NCBI RefSeq assembly: GCF_048771995.1
Contig: NC_133026.1
Span: forward strand, 116,765,501 to 116,829,500
Reading direction: 5' to 3'
Length of the DNA: 64,000 nt
DNA from: Taeniopygia guttata
Lineage: Eukaryota > Chordata > Aves > Passeriformes > Estrildidae
Within the stretch, counting starts at the first letter, position 1. Each line of letters begins with the position of its first letter. Position numbers and translations under genes: made by a program. Under the pieces are notes generated by a model. It had not been told where the DNA came from and ran no database searches. It saw only the letters and a program-made list of their open reading frames with translations. Of this stretch, positions 25,961-36,120 are shown in pieces.

Positions 25961-28730
25961 GCTGTAAGATAAACGCAGTGTTAAATGCCTGACAACTTCC
26001 CAGAAGCAATCAGCAAAAGTTTACGAGTGCATAAACCTCAAAGACCATTCCTCGGTATTTTTATAAGCGCCGCATTTAAAGCTTCTATAAATTCTTCTGC
26101 TTGCTTCCAAACTAAAGTTCCCGTAGACTATTAAACAGCCACTTCTTCGTGAGGTGGGGAGAGACAGATCATAAGATGCGGGTCCAGGGAAGGCGAGAGG
26201 GGATCTCTTTTCGTCCCCTACACTTTGCTCTCCCAACTCCTTCCCACACCTCCCACAAGGTAAAGTTTGTAGAAAAGTTGGCATCTTTAGAGAACGACAA
26301 GTCATAGATGAGCACATCGGCAAGATGAAGGGATTTATTCATGTCTGAGGAACAGGGGACAGACCTAGTAGAGAGGGAGAGGAAAAAATGAAGAGCAAGG
26401 AAAAGAAGGAAGGAAAAGAAAGGTGGTTGAAAAGACGGGATGAAGCAGATAAAAGTCTACGAGCAGATCTAGGGGCAGATCATGAAGACTGACCAGTGGA
26501 CATGGAAGAACAGAAAAAGCTTAGACGGAGAGGGAGATTTCAGACGCAGAGGGCAAATCTAAGCGAACGCAGGCGAGGGGGGAAGGAGGCTGCCGCGGGG
26601 GTCGCCGCCGTGCCCCCGTTCCCCCACCCCGACGGCACGGCCCGGCAGCACCCCTCGCCGATCGGGACAACCGCGGTGGCCGCAACCTCGGGGCACGGGA
26701 CCTGCCACCTGCGGAGAGGCAGTGTACGTCGTCCCCAAAGTTGGAGAAAAAACTAGACAGTGCTAGTGAACCCACAGATCACCGGGAGAGATCAAGCCGG
26801 AGCCCTCTGTCTTCGAAGAAATAAAATGAGGGGAATGAAATGTTCCCACTAGCCATCAAATTATAATAACAGTATCCGTCATCCTTAAGTGACCACACGA
26901 GTTTTACAAGTTGGATATTAAACAGATTAAATAATAATAATAATAAAAATCCCCAAATCCCTGTTGCGAACATAAAGTCCTTTGTTTATGATCCCGAGGA
27001 AAATGAAGTTGCTAATTGAAAAACAATAAACGTAAAATGCCTTTGGATTAATAATGATAGAGGTTAACGGTGACATCCATCCCTTGGAAAGGGGGAGGGG
27101 AGCGAGGCGCTCGGTGACTGTGCGCTTGGACGGCGACCAGGGACAAGCGCAGCAGCCAAATGGGGCTGGGGGGTGGGGGGTGAGACCCTGCCTCTTCGGA
27201 GGGCTCGGCTTGTATGTTCGCCTCTGATCCGGAGACACGAGGTGGCGAAGGTCTGTATTGTAGTCATGTCCTCGCTAGATGAAATCTCAGTCAATTACTC
27301 TGAAATCTGCAGCTTGGCTTCTTTTCATTCTTTCCAGGTGAAAATTCAAACGTTTTCTGTTGTCGCCTGGTCCTTTCTTTCCTGAAACAAGGCACCCAAC
27401 TGTTCTGATATTACCATTCAAAAACGGGTTCTGTGGCAAACCTCATTTGTGAATCTATTACAGAGATTAATAGATTATTTCTCCTTTTTCAACTAATTCT
27501 CAGTGGGGAAATTTAACCATATGGTAAGGAGAGAATTAGAATTTCATCACATTAGAGCAAAATGTAATGAAAAGAGTCCAACACCTGGGGCCAACTCCGA
27601 AAGACACAATTAAAAGGTTTTTAATGAAACCAGAGAAACCAAAAAATTTTCATAGCCTTCAGTAATCCTGCCACATAAGAATGATTTGGAAGTGTTGGGA
27701 AATATTGTTTTTTACTGATGTCATAAGAATGAAAACCTGCCACTAAATACTCTGAGTGCTAACAGAAAGGCGAGAGCAAGCTGCTCGCCTCAAGCATCAG
27801 AGGAGTAGTGGGACAAAATTCTGACCGACCCTCGGGTTTCCACTTCAGCTTTTGGAAGAGTGCAGAAGAAAGTGTTCCCGGCTCCGAGGAGAAGCCCCGA
27901 GAGAGGAGCAGGGGGTCTGAGTGTCCGGATGACTGAGGCCGCCTCGCCCTGACACCGGCGGCGGCATCCCGGCGTTGGGGAGAAGAGCGGGGGTGCTTCG
28001 GCCGAGTCGGGCTCGCTGGAGGGAGGCAGGAGGGCACGGACCTGGCAAAGAGCTGGTCAGTCACAATAAAAAATAAATTTTAAAAAGTTTGGTGGGTTTT
28101 GCCCTTTCTCTTCCCGCCCTCTCTCTTCCCAAGATCCGTTCATTTTCAAGGTAACTGATGGGGCTTTATGTTTTTTATAGGGACACGGGGGATAATCACT
28201 CGCAAGCAGCAATCTGCTACTTGAAAAGGGATAAGGGAAGGAGGAAGGGAACCTCCCCGTAGTTTGGTCTCCTTTTGTTGGAAGGGGGGTGGGGAGAGGG
28301 AGGACTGGGGACCACCCGCCTCCCAAGGAAGCAAGGTGGACTTTGGCAGTGGGCAGGAGTGGGCACAACGGTTGGGGTTGCTCCGGGGGTTTTTAATTTT
28401 ATGTTTTTCTTTCCCAGGCGATGCTTTTCGGGAAGACGGGTGGGGGTGGGAGGGAGCTATAAGTTAATGTAAATGCAGGGGGTGGGTGGGCTGGGGGGAG
28501 AGGGTGTCACTCCCGACTCCACGGCTAAGTTAGCAGAAGTCTGCTGGCATCACTCGGAAGGAGAAGTGTTGAAGTGGGCTCTTCTGCAGTGCAGGGCTGT
28601 AATTTGCTGAAGGAGGCAAAGAACATCCTTCGATCTAAGTAGGGCTTTTAGTGTGCTCATTGATGAGTGAAAGTCGCCACACATGTCAAGCTAAAGGCAG
28701 TTGTTGGGTTACTAACAGGACACAACGTCT
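25961..28730. promoter_or_regulatory. BHLHE22 upstream region: mixed CpG-rich and AT-rich, CNE-like
   Basis: CpG-rich patches (about 26,560-26,720, 27,060-27,240, 27,880-28,040) alternate with AT-rich segments rich in TAAT cores and low in simple repeats (26,830-27,060, 27,420-27,660). No exon is recognised. This alternation is typical of conserved enhancers around neural transcription-factor genes. The function is inferred from composition and position only. Confidence 0.35.
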
Positions 28731-28825
28731 TGCAAACATATGCGTTAAGCTGTGTATACAGATGGCAGGGAGAATAATGGAGCAGGCGCCTCTTATAAAG
28801 CTCTAGCTGCTGCCTGTCTTCAGAC
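28731..28825 (+). promoter_or_regulatory. Candidate BHLHE22 core promoter (E-boxes plus TATA)
   Basis: Two E-boxes, CATATG at 28,737-28,742 and CAGATG at 28,759-28,764, precede a TATAAA at 28,794-28,799. Transcription would then begin near 28,825, giving a leader of about 0.6 kb before the start codon at 29,435. Placement is inferred from motifs; no transcript evidence is available here. Confidence 0.35.
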
Positions 28826-28877
28826 CTGGGAAAAGAAACTATTCAGACTCAGGGCCAGATAGCGCCTGGGATTGTTT

Positions 28878-28912
28878 GTTACCGTTTTAATCCTATTAAT
28901 TAAAACGTTAAC
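28878..28912. repeat. Inverted repeat, 14-nt arms, 7-nt loop
   Basis: Left arm GTTACCGTTTTAAT (28,878-28,891) pairs with right arm ATTAAAACGTTAAC (28,899-28,912) at 13 of 14 positions around a 7-base spacer. It includes an ATTAATTAA homeodomain-type core. It lies just downstream of the candidate TATA box, so it could be a DNA cruciform or protein site, or a hairpin in the leader. Confidence 0.75.
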
Positions 28913-28978
28913 CTGATTGGGTAGAAAGCTCTGTCCCAACAGGCGAGTCTTCTTCATAATAACCTACTCTCAGAGATA

Positions 28979-29116
28979 ATGATGTAAAAGACTCCCCCGT
29001 CTGCGGCGGCTGCTGGTTGATGGGTCCGGAAATCTCTTGAAGGTGAATCCAAGCAAGATAAACGGTGGAAGCGGCTCCACTGGCAGCGCACAATGCCCCA
29101 GCGCGGCGCCTGCTGA
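28979..29116 (+). other. Three very short upstream ORFs in the BHLHE22 leader
   Basis: All ATG triplets between the candidate promoter and the BHLHE22 start open tiny frames: ATG ATG TAA at 28,979-28,987 (the second ATG can also start directly before TAA only in that frame), a six-residue ORF MGPEIS at 29,020-29,040, and a seven-residue ORF MPQRGAC at 29,093-29,116. If transcription starts upstream of 28,979 they would lower ribosome access to the main ORF. None overlaps the main start codon. Confidence 0.45.
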
Positions 29117-29120
29117 GGGC

Positions 29121-29269
29121 GAGCCGGAGCCGCAGCCGGAGCCACAGCCACAGCCCGATCCACAGCCGCTGCCGGAGCCGCCGCCCGAGCCGGAGCCGCC
29201 GCCCGAGCCGGAGCCACAGCCGGAGTCGCCGGAGCCGCCGGAGCCGCAGTCCGAGCCGCCGCCGGAGCC
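29121..29269 (+). repeat. Imperfect GAGCCG hexamer repeat in BHLHE22 leader
   Basis: About 25 units of GAGCCG, CAGCCG and GAGCCA variants are tandemly arranged. One frame would read as a Pro-Glu/Pro-Gln repeat up to a stop at 29,397-29,399, but that frame has no ATG anywhere upstream. Coding use is therefore unlikely. As leader RNA it would be very GC-rich and structured. Confidence 0.85.
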
Positions 29270-29434
29270 AGGGAAGGGGCAGCCGCGGCGCCGGGCACGG
29301 CGCAGCTCCGGCGGGAGCCGGGAAACGATTTCTGCCAGCGGGACGCCGGGGAGCCGCCCGCCGCGGCGCGGAGCCTTGGAGCAGCGGGCCGGGAACTGAG
29401 GGGGGCGGAGGAGGCGGAGGCGAGCGGGGCGCCG

Positions 29435-30334
29435 ATGGAGCGGGCGCTGGGGCTGCCCGCAGAAGAGGACCTCTTCCACAAGAGCCTCGCCGCCTCGGCC
29501 AAGCGCATGGAGTCCGCCTTCCGCTCGCCCCCGGGGCTCGACCTTTCCCACCCCCGCGACCGCCAGCCCTCGCCGCTCGCCTGCTACGAGGCGTCGGAGC
29601 CCGAGGCGCTGCTGCAGCCCGGAGTCGGCGGCGACCCGCTGGCTCTGCCGCCGGGCTCCGTCTGCGTCAAGTACGGCGAGAGCGCCAGCCGCAGCTCGGT
29701 GGCCGAGAGCAGCGGCGGCGAGCAGAGCCCCGACGACGACAGCGACGGCCGCTGCGAGCTGGTGCTGCGCGGCGCCGGGGGGGACCCGCGCGTCGCCTCG
29801 CCGGCGGCGGGCGGCGGCGGAGGGGGGGGCGGGGGGCTGAAGGCGGCCGAGGGCAGCTGCTCCAACAGCCACGGGCACGGCGGCAGCAAGAAGTCCAAGG
29901 AGCAGAAGGCGCTGCGGCTCAACATCAACGCGCGGGAGCGGCGGCGGATGCACGACCTGAACGACGCGCTGGACGAGCTGCGGGCGGTCATCCCCTACGC
30001 GCACAGTCCCTCGGTGCGGAAGCTCTCCAAGATCGCCACGCTCCTCCTGGCCAAGAACTACATCCTGATGCAGGCGCAGGCCCTGGAGGAGATGCGGCGC
30101 TTGGTGGCTTATCTCAACCAGGGCCAGGCCATCTCGGCCGCTTCCCTGCCCAGCTCCGCGGCGGCGGCGGCGGCAGCGGCGGCGGCGCTGCACCCCGCCC
30201 TCGGCGCCTACGAGCAGGCGGCCGGTTACCCCTTCAGCGCCGGGCTGCCCCCCGCCACCTCCTGCCCGGAAAAATGTGCCATCTTCAACAGCGTCTCCTC
30301 CAGCCTCTGCAAACAGTGCACGGAGAAGCCTTAA
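29435..30334 (+). CDS. BHLHE22: BHLHE22 (class E bHLH protein 22, Beta3/Bhlhb5)
   Basis: This single-exon gene encodes a 299-residue nuclear transcription factor of the Olig-related bHLH family. It is known as a repressor that guides specification of cortical, retinal and dorsal spinal neurons, partly with PRDM8. The N-terminus has the family motif '[20 protein letters not shown]' (residues 12-31). A conserved acidic stretch '[20 protein letters not shown]' follows, then a nine-Gly run (126-134) and the lysine-rich lead '[10 protein letters not shown]'. The basic region '[15 protein letters not shown]' starts near residue 163, and helix-loop-helix continues to about 215 with '[17 protein letters not shown]' in helix 2. 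A ten-Ala run occupies 242-251, and the C-terminus is '[12 protein letters not shown]'. The protein is shorter than the mammalian one (about 355-381 residues) because the Gly/Ser linkers are shorter. The start at 29,435 fits the family N-terminus 'MER'; no ATG lies in frame upstream. Confidence 0.97.
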   Translation: MERALGLPAEEDLFHKSLAASAKRMESAFRSPPGLDLSHPRDRQPSPLACYEASEPEALLQPGVGGDPLALPPGSVCVKYGESASRSSVAESSGGEQSPDDDSDGRCELVLRGAGGDPRVASPAAGGGGGGGGGLKAAEGSCSNSHGHGGSKKSKEQKALRLNINARERRRMHDLNDALDELRAVIPYAHSPSVRKLSKIATLLLAKNYILMQAQALEEMRRLVAYLNQGQAISAASLPSSAAAAAAAAAALHPALGAYEQAAGYPFSAGLPPATSCPEKCAIFNSVSSSLCKQCTEKP

Positions 30335-32070
30335 GCGCCGCCGCCGTGGCCGCCCCCCGCCGCCGCCGCGGCCCCGGGGAGCGGCGACAGCCGGCGGTGC
30401 GGTCCCGGGCCGGGGGGCGCGGAGGCGGCGGAGGGACTGACGGCTGCCCGGCCCCGCCACCCTCTGCCCGGACTCGCCTCGCCTCGCTCTTCTCCTCGGG
30501 TGCCGCCGAGACCGGACCGCGCCGGGAGCCAGCGTGCGTGCGACCGCGGGAGGGGGCGCGGGGCCGGGGGTGCCGCGGGGAGGAAGGAAGGCCCGGCCCG
30601 GGGGCGCCGGGGGGACTCGCTGCGCGTCCGGACAAAGGAGAGGCCGGGAAATAGCAGGCCGGGCTGGGAGCCGGGGCTATCGCCGGGGACAAATCAGAGA
30701 GGGCACTTGAACATAGATTTTTTTTTTTTTAATTAATTATTAGCAGTATTATTATTATTATTATTATTCTGAGCCAGGAAACAAACAAACTTGAAATGTA
30801 AACTTATTATTTAAGTGACTCGCAGAAACAAAGAGACTGGACCATTGGTATGGAAGACTTTGTATTTTTTATCGTCTCTAAACTTTGATCCTGTGAAAAT
30901 GCGCAAAGTTTGGTGAGAGTGATTTAAAAAATCGAGAGAGTTAACAAAAAGACAAAAAATAACCGATCAAAACCCTTACTCCGTGTCGCTGAAAGTATCG
31001 CATTTTTAAAAGAAATATTTATGTGCACCTTGTTTCTTTCCACTTTGCAATGATGTATAATCAAGACATGCTATTTATTTCTTATTCTTTAAAATGACCC
31101 TTCCACGCCAACAATATTTATCATGTGTTAAGGTCATGGGTCTTATGTGCAGTTACTTTAAATGCTTCTAAAATTCTGTTTATGGATTAACTTAAACTGT
31201 GTGCCAAGTGTTTAAAACATTTATTTGCCAACAACATATAAGCAGAAACGTTGATGTATCCGAGCTGCTTAGGTTTATGAAAGGTCATCTGGATTTTAAG
31301 TTGCATCATCCCTGTATTTAAATTGAGCTTTAATAAATTGCTTCAGTCCAAAAATTACAGGAAAAGTGTATTCTTAATTGCTCAACCAACTGATTTTTGA
31401 AAGGGTATTCTTTGCATTATAACAGGTAATAACTATTTACTTTTACAAGGCATCTGAGCAATAGCTGCTACAAGAACATTTGCCAAGCCAATGTTTTCCC
31501 AGGCGCTGTGTTTTCGAAGGTATAATTTAAACCGCTTTAAATGTGTATGTAAATTATTCTGACTGTGGATAATTATTTAAGTTGAAATCCTTTAAATACT
31601 TTAGGCTAATTTACAGAACGCGTGGAATTCTTCTCTTCCTTTTTCAGGGGATGTGGGGGGGGGCGGGTTTTTGATTTTTTTTTTTTTTTTTTTTAAGAAA
31701 ATTGAGAGATGAAAAGCAAGAAGTAGCTATTTACCCAAAGTGAGCCTTCAGTTTGAGTTTGCATGGCTGGGTGGCTGTCTCTCTGCCATTTGTAAATCAA
31801 GGATTTTTTTTAAAAATTTTATTTATTTTTTTTCCTTTTCAAAAGGAGTCCTGCTTTTTTCCACTACTTGCAGATAATACAAATTCGGACTGTCAGGTTG
31901 GATGGCAAAATAGGAGCCATGATGGATCTGTTGGCAGGTCACGGATGTGTAAAGAGTGATATATATTAAATAGGTCAATCAGATTATGACAGCAATGTAC
32001 GATCGTTTGTATGTGTATCTATGTCGGAAAGAATCTTTATTAAAATATTTTGAACAAACGCTTGTATTAC
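30335..32070 (+). other. BHLHE22: BHLHE22 3' UTR (inferred extent)
   Basis: The sequence after the TAA stop is GC-rich to about 30,700. It then becomes AT-rich with several ATTTA pentamers (for example near 31,018, 31,073, 31,115 and 31,220), an (ATT)n run at about 30,748-30,768 and a 20-T tract at 31,675-31,694. Two plausible cleavage signals exist: AATAAA at 31,332-31,337 and ATTAAA at 32,039-32,044 with GT-rich sequence after it. The longer form gives a 3' UTR of about 1.7 kb, close to that of the mammalian single-exon transcript. Exact ends are inferred. Confidence 0.55.
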
Positions 32071-32129
32071 GCTGTGCTTTGTTAAGCATTTCTATCCAGA
32101 TTAAAGGAGGTGGATGGTGGGGGTGGGTA

Positions 32130-32700
32130 GTTTTCTTTCCTTTGCCCGAGTGCGCCCCAGTACCCTCCCCGTCACCCCACTCCCGGCTCCGGGTGTCCCA
32201 GGCAGGGAGCCGAGAAGTTCCTCCCTGGCTTCATTTCTCCCGCTCCCGTGGCAGGCGGGCCCCGGCGCTGCGCGGCAGCCGTGGGGCAGTGCCGGGCCGG
32301 GCCCTGCCCAGCCCTGCCCAACCCTTCCCTGCCCTGCCCTGCCCAGCCCTGCCCTGCCCTGCCCTGCCCAACCCTGCCCTGCCCTGCCCGCCCGTCCCGC
32401 GGCTCCACGCCCGCCCCGAGCCGTGGGGCTGGATGCGCCGCGGGGTACGCTGCAGGACCGCCCCCCCCGCCTCCTCCCAATCCGCCGAGTTTTGGAGCCG
32501 CCCCTCCCCTCGTGGACCCTCCGCCCTGCCCCAAACCTGAGGGCAAGGGAAGCAGGCAGCCCCCCAGGCTGTCTGCTCGGCGCTAAGCCCGGGACGGGGG
32601 TCCCTGTCTTGCGGCTCCCCCCTCCCCTCGGGCGGCCCGGGCCGGCGCCGGGTGTCCGCGGAGCCGCCTCTCCCAACGGCAGCACCACAGGCGGGGGAAG
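32130..32700. promoter_or_regulatory. CpG/GC-rich block just downstream of BHLHE22
   Basis: This GC-rich stretch contains the CCCTG pentamer array and many CpGs. Frames of up to 210 codons on both strands are composition artefacts. It could be a downstream regulatory CpG island. No gene is recognised. Confidence 0.4.
32301..32390. repeat. (CCCTG)n pentanucleotide repeat
   Basis: Repeated GCCCT/CCCTG units with CCCAG and CCCAA variants cover about 90 bp. The C-strand is compatible with i-motif structure and the G-strand with G-quadruplex structure. Confidence 0.9.
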
Positions 32701-32869
32701 GGTATAAATATTTTCTGCTCCACTTCCCATCAAAAAAGATTAATCAGAACCTGTAACTTTTCAGGAAACATAACTGTAAAGTGCCACGGAGCTGTGGGAA
32801 GGCAGCCCAGAGAGGGTGGGCAGATCAGCCCCCAGGCGCAAGGAGAAGCGTCTCTCAGCATTTACTAGA

Positions 32870-33190
32870 CAAAGGCTGGGTGCGTCTAATTATGATTATT
32901 AAAACAATTTCCATGACGATGTCTAATATTATGTTAATTTGAAAACAACTGTGTATGAAAACTGTCGACTATAATACCTAAATTCATTTAATGAAACACA
33001 TCGTTAAGGCAATTAAACCTCCTGGATGTGATTAAGGAACATAATTACGACACTGTTCTGCGCCATAATTGGGTGTCTTTAATCAAGGGGTAAAGTGATC
33101 AGCAACACAGCCATTAGTTTGTATTGTTCTGTCTCTGCTGTCCATCATTCTGATTAGGAATTAACCACCGCCACCAGCTTGGCGTGGTGC
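32870..33190. promoter_or_regulatory. CNE-like AT-rich block, candidate enhancer
   Basis: Dense homeodomain-type cores (TCTAATTATGATTATTAAA, CATAATTACG, CCATAATTGGG) occur in non-repetitive sequence with retained CpGs, flanked on both sides by CpG-rich blocks. The composition resembles deeply conserved neural enhancers. No alignment could be made, so this is a candidate only. Confidence 0.35.
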
Positions 33191-33289
33191 GTGCTTGTGT
33201 GTGCGTCTGTGTGAGTGTGTGTTCGTGCATATAACATCGCAGGACACATTTGCTGCAATATTTACCGCTTAATGTCTCTGGCTACCGGG

Positions 33290-34060
33290 CGGGTTTCCTT
33301 CCCGGAGAGGGTTCCCTTGGAAGGCGCGGGCGCTGTTCGGCTTTGCCCGGCCGTGGGGTGGGGGAAAATAAGCCAGGTCCCAGCAAACTCCTGGAGCGGC
33401 CGGACCTAAGGTGGGGAGCAGGCAAGGGGCTGTGGGAGGCCCACGCCCTACCTCCCGGCTCCCGTGGCCGGAGGCAGGGTCCGAAGTGTGCGGGCCGGGC
33501 CTGGCGTGCTCCCCGCCGGTTCTGGGGAGCGAGGTCTGCGGCACATGGAGTGGTTTCTCCGTTCACCGCTCTCTCGCCTGCCTCTGCCTCAGAGCGACGG
33601 GACAGAGGAATGAAAATCTTTGTCATTCCTGGCTACCGCTGCCGCCCGACTTTGGGCTGTCTTGCTTCCTCTTCGATTGCTTCGGAGGGAGCGACGGGTC
33701 CGTGCCAGGTAGAGGTGGTACCAGTCCTGGCTCCACTCTCCAGTCGCGCTGCGCCGGGCATCCTCCCTGGGAAGCGGCGCGAAGCCACTGGGCCGGTCCC
33801 TGAGCAGGTCTTGCCAATGCAAGCGTAATGTGTGCCGGGCTGGGGGGAGGAGAGAGGCTCCCCCGCCCGCCTTAAAGCTTGAGAGATCACTTAGCCAGAA
33901 ATGAACATGAACCCTTTCAAAAGAGCTTCTTCCCCGTTTTCAACCGCCCCACCGAACCGGGATCTCCCTCAGCCTCATCCGGAGCTCCCTCTGCCCCCGC
34001 TGCCCAGCCTGGTTCCCTTCCCCGGCCCCTTACCCCGGCTCGGAGCCTAGATTGTCCCAG
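33290..34060. promoter_or_regulatory. CpG-rich block 3' of BHLHE22
   Basis: CpG-dense sequence with frames of up to 192 codons in several phases, none with recognisable domains. It is probably a regulatory CpG island of the BHLHE22 domain. Confidence 0.35.
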
Positions 34061-34540
34061 CATGAGTGACATTGGCTTTCCTAATGTAATGACTTATGAA
34101 AGATATAATCATGTGTTAAATTGAATCCTCCGCTTAACTGTTAATGGTGTGCTCTGGGCACATTTACGTATTAGATGCTATGGTAACTAATTACCACTAG
34201 AAGAAGGGATAATACACTTTCCAGACTTTGACAAATAATTATGAGTGTTCACATCCCTGCTAGCAGCAGTTGCAGCGGATCTGCTGGAATGAGTAAGTGA
34301 ATAAATGAATGGGTAAGTGAACTTGTGTGCATGGAGGGGACTAGATAATGAATAGTGGTCAAGTGAGTTTTCTTATTAAAACCTTTAATGAAAATGTGAT
34401 TTAGGGTGGAAGGGGGAAAAAAGTGCGACGCTGCCTCTAAACGTAATTAAATCGCGTAATATAAACATCAGAATCATAAATAAGTTTGCTTTTAATTAAA
34501 ACTCAGCAGTAAAGTAAATTATCCACGTGCTCCGAAACTT
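34061..34540. promoter_or_regulatory. CNE-like AT-rich block
   Basis: AT-rich, non-repetitive DNA with several TAAT/ATTA cores (for example CTAATTACC near 34,187, TTTTAATTAAAA near 34,489), lying between two CpG-rich blocks. Regulatory function is inferred only. Confidence 0.3.
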
Positions 34541-34555
34541 TACAGCAATTAACAC

Positions 34556-34644
34556 TTTTTTTTTTTTTTTTTTTTTTTTGGTGGTAATGGTGGTGGTGGT
34601 GGTAGTGGTGGTGGAGGGAGGCTGTTAGGGATGGGGGGGGGGGG
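34556..34644. repeat. T24 / (GGT)n / G12 composite low-complexity tract
   Basis: A run of 24 T (34,556-34,579) is followed by GGT-rich DNA with GGTAAT interruptions (to about 34,613) and, after a short gap, twelve consecutive G (34,633-34,644). The G-rich part could form a G-quadruplex. Assembly accuracy at such homopolymers is uncertain. Confidence 0.9.
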
Positions 34645-34789
34645 TGTAAAACAAACGAGCCGGGACTCCGCGACTGTCCCCTGGATCATTTGTAACTGTG
34701 ATAACTGTGATCGCACCGCCCCTGCCCGCAGGCCGGACGGATCCTGAGGCTCTAAGCAAACAGCGCAAGAGCTCCTTGCCGGAGTAGGA

Positions 34790-36120
34790 CAAAAGTTTGG
34801 GGAAGTGGCGCCGGCCCCGGCCCCCGCCACCCGCCCGCTCCGTGGGGTCGCTGCTGCCCGTCGGAGCCCGGCCCCCGCCTGGGAAAGCTCCGGTCCGGCG
34901 GAGCCCATGGAGGGCGCAGGGCAGGCTCTCCCTGAAGCGTTGCGCATGGTTTAGGCAGGCGCCGCAGGGGTTAAGCCGATTTTGCCCGCTCCTGCGCTGC
35001 CATCCCGCCGGAGCAGGGGCAAAGGCGGGAGCCGCTGCCGGGAGCGGGAGCCGCCACGGCTGCCCCAGCCCCCTGCCCCAGCCGGGGGCTCCTAGCAGCC
35101 CTCCGCGTAGCAGAGGGGACATGTGCTAAATGAGCACAGAGCTGCAGCCAGCCCCGTTTACCCCTGGTCACTCATCAGCTCGCTGTCACCCAGCCCGCCC
35201 ACACCCGCCCCGAAGCGCTCCGGAGGGGAATTTGGTCTGGTTCGGCTCGTTCTCCAGCCACGGGAAGGGTTAAATCCTTCCCCGAGCCCCTAGTTGCCCT
35301 TGTCCTCTCAACCTGATTCAGAGACGTGTAATAAAATAGGAAGCAAATTTATGGTCTGTTTCAAGCACTTTACTGCTGTATTTTTAAATTCATATATGCA
35401 CGTATAAGAACTATGATCTGTGAATAATTTGAAGTGCTATAGGAAAATGATGTATTTTAGAACAAATATAACCGTTTCCTTACGTAATTGTGTCGGATTA
35501 AAATAAAAAAATAAAGATACATTTCGAAGAGAGACAAAGCTGAAAATCTAATGACAGCCATAAACTGCTAGACAGCCATAAATTAACGTCTTCATCAAGC
35601 ACTGAAGGGATCAGTGCTTATCTAAATCAACAATTATTTCTTCGGAGAAGTTGCCGAACAGATTGCCCCTTTAATACTATTTTTAAATCTTCATAATTGA
35701 GGATTAGTGAAAAACAATCGCCTTTCCAGAGTAACCTCCTCTCCACCAGCCGAAGCCCTCCAACTCACCGAACACCCAGACCGCTTCCCTAGGAACCTCC
35801 TCGGGGGTCCCGTCCCCTTGTCCCACTGCAGCATCCCTGGAAGCTCGTGACGCTTTTAGGAAGGGGCATGCAGGAATCTTTCCTCACCCCCCTCTCCCCT
35901 GGTTTTTGTCGCGGGCCGCGGGAGGTGGGAGCGCAGGGAGCACAAGCCAGCGGCGGGAGCCCGGCGGGCAGCGGGCGGGGATGCGGGCAGCGGGCGGGGA
36001 TGGGTGCGGGTCCCTGCCGCCGCCGCGGGCCGGGGGCATCCCGGAGCGGCAGCATCCCCCGGTGCTTCCACCACCAGCTCAACTAATGCCCATCCGCTTT
36101 TCAGGTTCAAAGCTTTAGCG
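34790..36120. promoter_or_regulatory. Last CpG-rich blocks of the BHLHE22 domain with an AT-rich core
   Basis: CpG-rich sequence at 34,790-35,250 and 35,900-36,110 flanks an AT-rich CNE-like stretch (35,300-35,720). That stretch contains a short direct repeat GACAGCCATAAA at about 35,553 and 35,571. A 20-bp direct repeat of GCGGGCGGGGATGCGGGCA type lies near 35,970-36,003. No gene is recognised. Confidence 0.35.

Larger units (their letters stand above)
28950..30700. promoter_or_regulatory. CpG island spanning BHLHE22
   Basis: Very high GC and dense CpG run from the leader through the whole CDS to about 30,700, then stop abruptly at an A/T-rich 3' UTR. The absence of stop-forming AT codons explains the long shadow frames in other phases (529 and 496 codons). 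CpG islands over developmental genes are commonly Polycomb targets in non-expressing tissue; that is inference here. Confidence 0.85.

Noticed and set aside
29037-29399. 120-codon Pro/Glu-rich upstream frame ending just before BHLHE22
   Set aside because: It begins with TTG and has no in-frame ATG back to the preceding stop near 28,980. It is best seen as a hexamer repeat in the leader.
28970-30654. 529-codon plus-strand and 496-codon minus-strand frames overlapping BHLHE22
   Set aside because: Shadows caused by the scarcity of AT-rich stop codons in a CpG island. The plus-strand one starts at GTG, and neither has recognisable domains. The BHLHE22 frame explains the region.
32101-32733. Frames of about 184-210 codons on both strands downstream of BHLHE22
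   Set aside because: Composition artefacts of the GC-rich block and CCCTG repeat. Translations are low-complexity Pro/Ala or Gly/Arg in every phase.
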